From Candidatus Zixiibacteriota bacterium (GTDB lineage: Bacteria > Zixibacteria > MSB-5A5 > GN15 > FEB-12): 64,000 bases of DNA. Below, piece by piece: positions 1-7,083 of this stretch. The stretch lies in assembly GCA_034003725.1 (NCBI GenBank), contig JAVEYB010000005.1:132831-196830 (forward strand), written 5' to 3'. Within the stretch, counting starts at the first letter, position 1. Every line of letters begins with the position of its first letter. The notes under the pieces were generated by a model. It did not search any database. It was not told the DNA's origin and saw nothing but the letters and a program-made list of their open reading frames with translations. Both the position numbers and the translations under genes were made by a program.

Positions 1-663
1 GGTGGAGATACCCTGAAGTCCGCGGACTTCGAGTCCGTAGCGCCGACCGAAGTATTCAAAGGCGTCGTGGGCGGTCACCAGCACGCGGCTGTCGGCCGGG
101 ATGGTTGCGATCTGCTGGACTACCCAGTCATGGAGGGCGGCGAGCGAATCGTCGTATACTTTGCCGTTGGCCCGGAAGTATTCGGCGTTGGCGGTGTCGG
201 CTGCAGCGAGCGTTTCGGTGACCTGCGCCACCGCCTGCCGCCAAAGCACCAGATCGAACCAGATGTGCGGATCGGGCTGGCCCTCGGCGCCGGTCGGGTA
301 GCGAAGCTCGGCGCTGTCCAGCGCATCGGCGATAGCTACCACGGTCTTCTGGCGGGACATTTTCCGGAAGACGTCGGTGAGTTTCGCTTCGAGATGCAGG
401 CCGTTGTAGAGAATGACGTCGGCGTGGTTGAAGCGGTCGATATCGCCGCTGGTTGCTTTGTAGAGGTGGGGATCGACGCCGGGACCCATCATCACGGCAA
501 GCTCTACCTTATCGCCGCCGATCAGGCGCACGGCGTCGCCGATCATACCAGTCGTGGCGACGACTTTCAGACGCGTGGACGCGTTTTGTTGCGGTTCGGG
601 GCCGCAGCCCGCGACAGCCAGAATCGCGAGTGCGACGACGGTTACGAGAGCACGGAACTTCAT
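1..663 (-). CDS. Metal (Mn/Zn) ABC transporter substrate-binding lipoprotein, C-terminus cut by window edge
   Basis: I translated this gene directly: it opens at 663 and stays open to base 1 (221 codons), so the C-terminus is missing. Residues 1-20 form a lipoprotein signal ending in the lipobox LAVAGC. Family A-I (TroA/PsaA/ZnuA) hallmarks follow: GPGVDPHLYKAT near residue 61 (first His ligand), NGLHLEAKL (second His) and DPHIWFD (third His). The last visible stretch, TAHDAFEYFGRRYG, is the usual hinge region. There is no long His-rich loop, which fits a Mn or Fe transporter somewhat better than ZnuA. It lies 19 bases after the MntR-like regulator on the same strand, so the two probably share a metal-repressed operon with permease and ATPase genes beyond the edge. 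Confidence 0.92.
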   Translation of the reverse strand, partial: MKFRALVTVVALAILAVAGCGPEPQQNASTRLKVVATTGMIGDAVRLIGGDKVELAVMMGPGVDPHLYKATSGDIDRFNHADVILYNGLHLEAKLTDVFRKMSRQKTVVAIADALDSAELRYPTGAEGQPDPHIWFDLVLWRQAVAQVTETLAAADTANAEYFRANGKVYDDSLAALHDWVVQQIATIPADSRVLVTAHDAFEYFGRRYGLEVRGLQGIST

Positions 664-682
664 GTTACATCCTGTGGTGCGG

Positions 683-1168
683 TTATTTTCGCCACCCGTC
701 GATGCGACGGTCCGGCAGGTTTTCAAAGTCCCTGGCTTTCGGGCTGGCCGTACGCAGGTAGCCGGTGACGACGCGGCGTTTATCGGCGGTCAGTTGCTGC
801 ACATGTTCGAGGAACTCGTGGAGTCGCTGCGAGGCTTTGCCGGACAGTCCGTGTTCGATCTGGCAGGCATCGCGCTCGGCCTCATTTTCGCTGAGGCCGA
901 GGACGAGGACGAAAAAGCGCACGAGGTCTTCGTGGCGGTGAACGATTTCGCGTGCGATGCGCCGGCCGCCGGCGGTGAGCGCCACTTCCCGGCGGGCGTC
1001 ATGGGTGACCAGTTTCAGGATCGCGAGTTTGCGCACGGTGCGGCTGACGGTCGGCAGGCGCGTGCCGAGCGCGTCGGCGATCGCGGTCACGCGCACGCCG
1101 GTGTCGCCCGCGTCCTGCTCAAGCCGATAGATCACTTCGATATAGTCCTGCTGGGCGGCCGTTAACAT
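683..1168 (-). CDS. mntR: DtxR/MntR-family metal-dependent transcriptional regulator
   Basis: A 161-residue protein. Residues 1-70 form the winged helix of the DtxR family (MLTAAQQDYIEVIYRLEQ, then the recognition region LPTVSRTVRKLAILKLV). Residues 75-145 are the helical dimerisation and metal-binding part, with the His/Glu-rich stretches REIVHRHEDLVRFF and ACQIEHGLS that normally supply the metal ligands. There is no SH3-like third domain, as in MntR and unlike full-length DtxR. The ATG at 1168 has a GGAGG 4 bases upstream (1173-1177). A perfect palindrome lies just upstream at 1197-1214. The expected role is Mn/Fe-bound repression of its own operon, including the binding protein that follows. 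The exact metal is not readable from sequence. Confidence 0.9.
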   Translation of the reverse strand: MLTAAQQDYIEVIYRLEQDAGDTGVRVTAIADALGTRLPTVSRTVRKLAILKLVTHDARREVALTAGGRRIAREIVHRHEDLVRFFVLVLGLSENEAERDACQIEHGLSGKASQRLHEFLEHVQQLTADKRRVVTGYLRTASPKARDFENLPDRRIDGWRK

Positions 1169-1530
1169 CGATCCTCCATGGTCGGTAGTGGCGTTGACTT
1201 ACCCGTGGGTAAGTATGGAACAAGATCATATCCCGGCCGGGTTCCGTCAACCAAAATCTATTTTATGGAGTCATGTTGCCTATTATACCAACGGGGCCGG
1301 GCCGCCTTGACAACACGGCGGGACTCCCGCTTATTGGACGTATCGAAAAGTGCCATAGTGAGCGCTGCCCGGGCGGGGTCGCCCGACAGCGCCCGATAGT
1401 ACCGCCATCGGTATGCAATGGCTTCGGTCGGCGGTCGCCCACTCCATTGGGATACCACCCGACGGAACGGAGTCGAAAGTTATCACTCAACACGCTTCTG
1501 TTGGCAGCAATGGCTGTTCCGGGACGAATC
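1169..1530. other. Intergenic region between divergent mntR and the endonuclease V homologue
   Basis: This 362-base stretch holds the mntR ribosome-binding site, its operator and a TATGAT -10 element for the minus strand (1225-1230; the -35 is poor). On the plus strand there is a TTGACA at about 1307-1312 but only a weak -10. The open frame that continues through it from 1273 in phase with the downstream gene has no protein-like composition. I see no RNA gene here. Confidence 0.5.
1197..1214. promoter_or_regulatory. Perfect 18-bp operator palindrome upstream of mntR
   Basis: ACTTACCC-GT-GGGTAAGT has two perfect 8-base arms around a 2-base centre. It lies 28 bases upstream of the mntR start and just downstream of a TATGAT -10 candidate (1225-1230, minus strand), so a bound repressor would sit over the start of transcription. 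DtxR-family regulators bind dyads of this size. Autoregulation by the adjacent gene is inferred. Confidence 0.75.
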
Positions 1531-2280
1531 ATGTACTCGGATAATACAGGCCCGGCGACGGATCAACGGCCGCCGCGGGGCGGGATGCACGAGTGGCCGG
1601 AGACGATCGCTGAGGCGCTGGCGATCGAGCGGCGGCTGGCGGAGCGGGTTGTGGTCGGTCCGAATCGAGAAACGCCGGCGTCGATAGCAGGTATAGAGAC
1701 CGCGTACGGTACCGGGGCGACCCGGATATACGCATCGGCGGTCCTGCTTCGGTATCCCTCCCTGGAAGAAATCGGGCGGTCATCGGCGTGGAAAGAAGTT
1801 GTGTTCCCGTACGTTCCCGGATTGTTTTACTTTCGAGAGGGCCCGGCGGTGCTGGAGGCGCTGGCGAACCTGCCGAGCCGGCCCGACGTTGCACTGGTAC
1901 ATGGGCATGGCAGATCGCACATGCGCCGATGCGGGATGGCCAGTATGATCGGCGTCGTTATGGATCTGTGCACAATCGGGTGCAGCCGCCGGCTGCTGGC
2001 GGGGCGACACCGGCCCGTTGCCACCGGACGAGGAAGTTGCGAGTCCATCCGGATCGAGCGGGAGACGGTCGGCTATGCGCTTCGGACGAAGGAAGGCGTC
2101 AAACCCCTGTATATCTCGGCGGGACACCGGTGCGATTTGTCCGACGCCCGGCGGCTCGTGTGGCAGTCTCTTACGGGCTTTCGGCTGCCGGAGCCGATGC
2201 GATTGGCCCATTTGCTCGCAAACAAGTATAAACGACATATGGAAGACCGGAAGTATCCCGACCACCAGTCGGAGGGCTGA
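1531..2280 (+). CDS. Endonuclease V homologue with altered catalytic metal ligands
   Basis: The protein aligns along its length with endonuclease V (Nfi), which nicks DNA or RNA next to deoxyinosine or inosine. Conserved landmarks are IAGIETAY (E. coli IAGADVGF), LLRYPSLE, the wedge FPYVPG, the FRE motif, TIGCSRRLL, ISAGHR and RLPEPMR. Two metal-ligand aspartates are replaced: D35 is Glu here, and D110 in DGHG is His (VHGHGRSH). The Glu of FRE and the His of GHR are kept. Activity is therefore doubtful, although the rest of the fold is well preserved. The start is uncertain: ATG codons at 1510, 1531 and 1585 are in frame and none has a strong Shine-Dalgarno; 1531 gives about the family length. 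The next gene starts a few bases after its stop. Confidence 0.85.
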   Translation: MYSDNTGPATDQRPPRGGMHEWPETIAEALAIERRLAERVVVGPNRETPASIAGIETAYGTGATRIYASAVLLRYPSLEEIGRSSAWKEVVFPYVPGLFYFREGPAVLEALANLPSRPDVALVHGHGRSHMRRCGMASMIGVVMDLCTIGCSRRLLAGRHRPVATGRGSCESIRIERETVGYALRTKEGVKPLYISAGHRCDLSDARRLVWQSLTGFRLPEPMRLAHLLANKYKRHMEDRKYPDHQSEG

Positions 2281-2304
2281 CCAGTGCAACCGAAGCAGGC
2301 ACCT

Positions 2305-3504
2305 ATGACCAAACACGACCCTGTCGCCGCCCAAATCATGGCCGCCGCACGAAAGATCGCGAAAACACAAGTCGGGTGGCGTCGCCACCTTCATCAATAT
2401 CCGGAGCTTTCCAACCGGGAGTTCAAGACCACGGCGTGGTTGAAGGACCAGCTCACAGGCATGAGGCTTGCGCTTCTGCCGCTGAAGATGAAGACCGGTG
2501 TGCTGGCTGAGCTGCGCGGAAAGAAAGGCGGGCCGGTGGTCGCCATCCGCAGCGATATCGATGCGCTGCCGATTGTCGAGCGCTCGGGTGTGCCGTACGA
2601 GTCGAAGCATCCGGGCTGCATGCACGCGTGCGGACATGACGTCCACATGGCAACGGTATTGGGGGCGGCGGCGGTCTTGTCCGAGCTGCGTGACCTGCTG
2701 CCCGGGACGGTCCGGTTTGTCTTTCAGCCGGCGGAAGAGATGCCGCCGGGCGGGGCGCGACCGATGATAGCGGCCGGCGCGTTACGGGGCGTTTCCATGA
2801 TATTCGGCCTTCATGTCGACCCGCATCTTTCCACCGGCAGGATCAGCCTGCGCGACGGCGCCACGATGGCGTCGGTTTTCGATTTCGACTTGATCATACG
2901 CGGGCGCGGCGGTCATGCGGCGCGTCCGCATGCAGCCGTGGATGCTATCGTCGTCGCAGCGGAGATCGTGACGTCGATACAGACGATCGTATCGCGGGAG
3001 ATTGACCCGGTGGAGCCGATCGCGGTGACGTTTGGGGAGATCGGCGGCGGAACGGCGCGCAACGTGATCGCCGAGGAAGTCCGGCTCGTGGGAACGGCTC
3101 GAAGTCTGTCGACGACCGCGTTCAAGAGACTGCCGGCGTTGATCGGTCGCACCGCGAAAGGCATCTGTCAGGCGCGCGGCGCGACATTCGAGCTTCGACC
3201 GGTTGCCGAGTACCCGGTACTTTCGAATCACCCTCGCGCTAACAGGATTCTGGCCCGTTCATTCGAAGGGATGTTCGGCAAGGGGAAACTGGAAGAGACG
3301 CCACGGGTACTGGGCGGCGAGGATTTCGCCTGTTATCTGGAGCATGTCCCCGGCGCCATGTTTCGACTCGGTACGATGAACAAGAAGATCAAGGCGGACA
3401 AGCCGTGGCACTCGCCGGAGTTTGCCGTCGATGAGGCGGCCATGCCGGTGGGCACCGCGGTGCTGGCGGCATCGGCACTCGACGCGATAGGCGGCACACG
3501 ATGA
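2305..3504 (+). CDS. M20 family metal-dependent amidohydrolase (N-acyl amino acid/hippurate type)
   Basis: About 399 residues. It shows the M20D layout: WRRHLHQYPELSNREF at the N-terminus, the metal-binding HACGHDVHMATVLGAA, PAEEMPPGGARPMIAAGAL with the catalytic Glu pair, a dimerisation domain beginning around IIRGRGGHAARPH, and the C-terminal GGEDFACYLEHVPG. The family hydrolyses N-acyl amino acids, hippurate or auxin conjugates with two metal ions; the substrate cannot be told here. No signal peptide is visible, so it should be cytoplasmic. A GTG at 2284 is an alternative start, but ATG 2305 fits the family better. Its stop overlaps the ATG of the next gene (ATGA), so it is probably co-transcribed with both neighbours. 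Confidence 0.93.
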   Translation: MTKHDPVAAQIMAAARKIAKTQVGWRRHLHQYPELSNREFKTTAWLKDQLTGMRLALLPLKMKTGVLAELRGKKGGPVVAIRSDIDALPIVERSGVPYESKHPGCMHACGHDVHMATVLGAAAVLSELRDLLPGTVRFVFQPAEEMPPGGARPMIAAGALRGVSMIFGLHVDPHLSTGRISLRDGATMASVFDFDLIIRGRGGHAARPHAAVDAIVVAAEIVTSIQTIVSREIDPVEPIAVTFGEIGGGTARNVIAEEVRLVGTARSLSTTAFKRLPALIGRTAKGICQARGATFELRPVAEYPVLSNHPRANRILARSFEGMFGKGKLEETPRVLGGEDFACYLEHVPGAMFRLGTMNKKIKADKPWHSPEFAVDEAAMPVGTAVLAASALDAIGGTR

Positions 3505-4973
3505 TGCGGCGAATCGGAGTGGTGTCGGCTGCGCTGCTGTTCGTGGTGGCGTTCGCATCCGGCGCGGGAGCGGTTCGCCTGAGCCGGCAGGCGGTGACGT
3601 TTACCGATTACAATTATATCAATTACGTCACGGCTTCGATGAAACGTGTTTATTTCGCGACCACGAACGGGGTCATTCGCTACAACAAGGACCTGCAGCG
3701 CTGGGACGATCCGCTGGTGCTTCCTCGGGAAGTTACCGAGGTACTGCGCGTCTGGGTCGACGTATTCGATCAGCGGCTTTTTATCGAGACGCCGGTGAGT
3801 TACTACGAGTACGACGTGACGCTGGACGCCTGGTACTCATTGATCGACATGCCGCAGGTGAACAACAGCGACATACGCCACCTCCCTATCCCGCGCAACA
3901 TGATGCCGCCGTTCGGTTACAATTACTCCGGGAACGGCGATTTGATCGATCCGGACGGAAACGCCTACCAGGTGACCGACGTGCTCGACGACGGCGCCGG
4001 TACGCTGTGGATCGGCACGTGGGGGTATGGCGCGGCCCGGGCCAACGCCGTGACCAATGCCCTTGAATTGCTGCCGTTCGGGCTTTTGCAGCGGCGCGTG
4101 AATGCGATATGGCTGGAGGACAGCACGCTCTGGGTTTCCGGGGCGATAGAGACCGACGTCCGCAGCGGCATCAGCGCTTTCGATCTTCGCACCGGTTCAT
4201 TCCAATACTACGAAACCGGGCTGACAAACACAATCCGAGCCACCGATGTCAATTGTCTGGAGGGTGATGACGAGTTCGTGTACTTCGGAACACCGCTGGG
4301 GCTGTACATACTCGACCGCGACAACATGACGGTCCGCGAGCACTACGACTACCGCCGGGGACTGTCGGATGACAATGTTATCAGTCTGCGCATAGTCGGC
4401 GATTCGCTGTTTGTCGGCACAGCGGCGGGCCTGACGGTGATCAGTTTCGGGCGAGACTCGATCTATTATGTGTCGCCGCAGGAACTGGCCAACCAGGTCG
4501 TGTACGACATGGAGCCGGCGATGGGGTATGTCTGGATAGGCGCGCAGTCGGGGGCGTACCGGTACCGTTTGTCGGACGGCGCACTGCAGCGATTCGAGGA
4601 TCCGACCAGCGTGCTGTTCGGCCCGGTGTACGATATCGAGCGAAACGGCGACGTTCTCTGGCTGGCGTCGGACGACGGCGTGGTGCGGGTCAATCTCCGC
4701 ACGGCCGATATCGTGCCGTACCATGAGATCACCGCGAGACGGGGCGGGCGGGCGCTGGCGGTGAACGACGAAGTGGCGGCGCTCTCGTCGGACCGGGGGG
4801 TGACGCTGATCTTTCACGATCGGGACGAGCCCTTCTCCAGGGAGTTCACGGTCGAGGACGGAATCGCCGACGGTACGGTGTACAGCCTTAAGATGGACGG
4901 ACGGTATCTCTGGATCGGCACAAGCCGCGGGCTCACGAGGTTTCTCTGGGACAATCCCGAGCGGGTTGACTGA
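3501..4973 (+). CDS. Secreted beta-propeller protein (two-component-regulator-propeller-like repeats)
   Basis: 490 residues with a cleavable signal peptide (hydrophobic residues 8-23, ending around GAGA). The rest is built from about seven repeats ending in motifs such as LWIGTWGYG, VYFGTPLGLYIL, LFVGTAAGLTVIS, VWIGAQSGAYRY, LWLASDDGVVRV and LWIGTSRGLTRF. These are the blades seen in the sensor domains of hybrid two-component systems. There is no kinase or membrane domain, so this is a free periplasmic or surface propeller. Its start overlaps the preceding amidohydrolase stop by four bases. The function is unknown; ligand binding or a scaffold role is inferred only from the fold. Confidence 0.85.
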   Translation: MMRRIGVVSAALLFVVAFASGAGAVRLSRQAVTFTDYNYINYVTASMKRVYFATTNGVIRYNKDLQRWDDPLVLPREVTEVLRVWVDVFDQRLFIETPVSYYEYDVTLDAWYSLIDMPQVNNSDIRHLPIPRNMMPPFGYNYSGNGDLIDPDGNAYQVTDVLDDGAGTLWIGTWGYGAARANAVTNALELLPFGLLQRRVNAIWLEDSTLWVSGAIETDVRSGISAFDLRTGSFQYYETGLTNTIRATDVNCLEGDDEFVYFGTPLGLYILDRDNMTVREHYDYRRGLSDDNVISLRIVGDSLFVGTAAGLTVISFGRDSIYYVSPQELANQVVYDMEPAMGYVWIGAQSGAYRYRLSDGALQRFEDPTSVLFGPVYDIERNGDVLWLASDDGVVRVNLRTADIVPYHEITARRGGRALAVNDEVAALSSDRGVTLIFHDRDEPFSREFTVEDGIADGTVYSLKMDGRYLWIGTSRGLTRFLWDNPERVD

Positions 4974-5078
4974 GGAGAGTGCGGCCGCGGAAATTGTATT
5001 GATTCCGATGGTTGTTTATCGTAGTCTTCGGTCGATATGTGTATGTAGGGTAACGTCTTTCTCTCGATCCGGAGAACC

Positions 5079-6023
5079 ATGCGGAAGCTGCTCGACAATT
5101 TCTGGCTGAAACTGACGGCGATTGCCCTTGGATTGCTGGTCTGGCTGCATGTGGCGACGGAGAAAGATTACTCCTACGAGATGCGGCTGCCGGTGACGGA
5201 TGTCGCGCTTGGGGATTCGCTGACGCTGGCATCGCCGCCGCCGGACACGCTGACGGTCACCGTCTCGGCGACAGGGAAACAGCTCCTGCGCCAGAAGTGG
5301 CGGGACCGCGGCCTGCGAATCAATGCCTCGCAATACACGACGGGGCGGCACCAGGTCGCGCTGACGGCGAATAACGTTGCGCTGGTCGGACTGACCGGCG
5401 AACTCGCGCTGGAGGACGTGGTCGGACCAAAGCAGGTGACGCTCAATATCGATATACTCGCCGACATCACCCTGCCCGTGACGCCCAATTTCATAGCTGA
5501 AGCCGACGAAGGTTACGCTATCGTGACGCCGTTTTCCATCTCGCCGGATTCGGCTATTCTGTTCGGACCGCGTTCGGTGATCCGCCGGTTCCACGATATC
5601 GCAACCGAAGCAAAGCAGCTCAAGGGTCTTCGCGACGACGTGGTGTTCACGCTGGCGCTGGACAGTCCGCCGATGCACGGGCTGTCGGTTGCGCCCGAGT
5701 CCGTGACCGTGAATCTGCATGTCATGCCGGTGAAGACACGCGTTTTCGAGTCCGTGCCGGTTCGCATATTCAACGCCCCGCCGAACCAGGAAGTCGCGTC
5801 ACAGCCGGCAACGGTTCGGATCGAGATTACCGGCCCGCCGTCGGATGTCGACCTTCTGGAGACAGGGGTCGTAACTGCATCAGCCAACTACCGCGCCCGG
5901 GCGAAATCCGGCAAGGCGGGTCTGAAGGTTGACTGTCCTCCCGCGTTCAGAATCCGGAGCGTTTCCACGGATTCGGTTCGCATCGTAACGTCCCCGGAGA
6001 GCGATGCTGACGCTGGGCATTGA
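5079..6023 (+). CDS. YbbR/CdaR-like domain protein
   Basis: 314 residues with one N-terminal membrane anchor (NFWLKLTAIALGLLVWLHV) followed by about three extracytoplasmic YbbR repeats, for example FRIRSVSTDSVRI at the end. In Firmicutes this family (CdaR) regulates the membrane diadenylate cyclase CdaA. No cdaA or glmM is adjacent here, so a link to c-di-AMP is not supported by this window. The ATG has GGAGAACC directly upstream. The 3' end overlaps tsaD by 20 bases, which indicates co-transcription. As in other FCB-type genomes, the YbbR part is one membrane anchor plus periplasmic domains. Confidence 0.88.
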   Translation: MRKLLDNFWLKLTAIALGLLVWLHVATEKDYSYEMRLPVTDVALGDSLTLASPPPDTLTVTVSATGKQLLRQKWRDRGLRINASQYTTGRHQVALTANNVALVGLTGELALEDVVGPKQVTLNIDILADITLPVTPNFIAEADEGYAIVTPFSISPDSAILFGPRSVIRRFHDIATEAKQLKGLRDDVVFTLALDSPPMHGLSVAPESVTVNLHVMPVKTRVFESVPVRIFNAPPNQEVASQPATVRIEITGPPSDVDLLETGVVTASANYRARAKSGKAGLKVDCPPAFRIRSVSTDSVRIVTSPESDADAGH

Positions 6024-7002
6024 GACATCGTGCGATGAGACATCGGTGGCCGTGGTCGACAGCGGCCGGCGGGTGCTGTCGAACGCGATACTCTCGCAGA
6101 GCGTGCACACCCGGTTCGGCGGCGTGGTACCCGAGGTTGCCAGCCGCGAGCACGTTCGCACGATCCTGCCTATCTACCGTCAGGCGCTGGCCGATGCCGG
6201 GGTCGGTCGCGACGACATTCAACTGATCGCCGCCACGATGGGTCCGGGGCTGGTCGGGCCGCTTCTGGTGGGGTTGTCGTTCGCGAAAGGGATGGCGTGG
6301 GGGCTCAATCTGCCGTTTGTAGCCGTAAACCATATGGAAGGGCACCTGGCCGCCAACCTGCTGGCGGCGCCGGATCTGAATGACAATCACCTGACGCTGA
6401 TCGTCTCGGGCGGGCATACCATGCTGGTCCATGTGCGGTCGTTTGGGGAGTATGAGATCATGGGTCGCACGGTCGATGATGCGGCGGGCGAGGCGTTCGA
6501 TAAGGTCGCCAAGGTGATGGGGCTGGGCTATCCGGGCGGCGCGGCGCTCGACGCCCTGGCAAAAACGGGCGACCGGAAGTACGTGAGGTTTCCGCGCGCG
6601 ATGCGGCACGACGGATACCGGTTCTCATTTTCCGGTCTCAAGACGGCCGTGACACAGTATCTCGACAAACTCCCCGAGGCAGAGCGGGAAAGCCGTCTGG
6701 CCGATATCGCCGCCTCGTTTCAGGAGGCGGTGGTAGAGGTCCTTGTGGACAAGACCGTTCAGGCGGCGCAGGAACGACAGATTTCCGATGTCACGATTTC
6801 GGGCGGCGTGGCGGCGAATTCCCGTCTTCGCGAGGTGATGCAGCAGAAGTTGTCGCGGGCCGGCAAGCGGTTCTTCGTCCCTCCGCTGTCTCTGTGCACC
6901 GACAACGCCGCGATGATCGCGGCGGCGGGGTATTTCCGGTATCGGAAGTGGGGCAAGACCGAGTTTGTGGTCGACGCGGTACCGTACCTGCCGCTCGACT
7001 AA
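6004..7002 (+). CDS. tsaD: tRNA N6-threonylcarbamoyladenosine transferase TsaD (Gcp/YgjD)
   Basis: 332 residues, normal length. TsaD transfers the threonylcarbamoyl group to A37 of ANN-decoding tRNAs together with TsaB and TsaE. The N-terminus MLTLGIETSCDETSVAVVD is the family signature of this ASKHA-fold enzyme. The metal-binding motif VNHMEGHLAAN, the SGGHTMLVHV loop, DDAAGEAFDKVAK and FSFSGLKTAV are intact, and SGGVAANSRLRE marks the C-terminal nucleotide-binding part. A GGAGAGCG precedes the ATG inside the end of the ybbR gene. The tsaB and tsaE partners are not in the window. Confidence 0.98.
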   Translation: MLTLGIETSCDETSVAVVDSGRRVLSNAILSQSVHTRFGGVVPEVASREHVRTILPIYRQALADAGVGRDDIQLIAATMGPGLVGPLLVGLSFAKGMAWGLNLPFVAVNHMEGHLAANLLAAPDLNDNHLTLIVSGGHTMLVHVRSFGEYEIMGRTVDDAAGEAFDKVAKVMGLGYPGGAALDALAKTGDRKYVRFPRAMRHDGYRFSFSGLKTAVTQYLDKLPEAERESRLADIAASFQEAVVEVLVDKTVQAAQERQISDVTISGGVAANSRLREVMQQKLSRAGKRFFVPPLSLCTDNAAMIAAAGYFRYRKWGKTEFVVDAVPYLPLD

Positions 7003-7005
7003 AGC

Positions 7006-7034
7006 TTGCGATCGCCGGGCGAATGCGCTATTGT
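7006..7034 (+). promoter_or_regulatory. Promoter of the radical SAM gene
   Basis: TTGCGA at 7006-7011, 17 bases, then TATTGT at 7029-7034. It sits right after the tsaD stop and about 50 bases before the next start, and matches the promoter pattern repeated in this window. Confidence 0.5.
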
Positions 7035-7083
7035 CTGCGCGATAGCCGCACTGTACAGGAAACCGTAGCACTTACGACAATTG

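Noticed and set aside
67-768. A 233-codon plus-strand frame opposite the metal-binding lipoprotein
   Set aside because: The minus strand gives an unmistakable lipobox and metal-site motifs in one frame.
1273-1530. N-terminal extension of the endonuclease V homologue
   Set aside because: No protein-like composition, no ribosome site, and family members begin where the later ATG codons lie.
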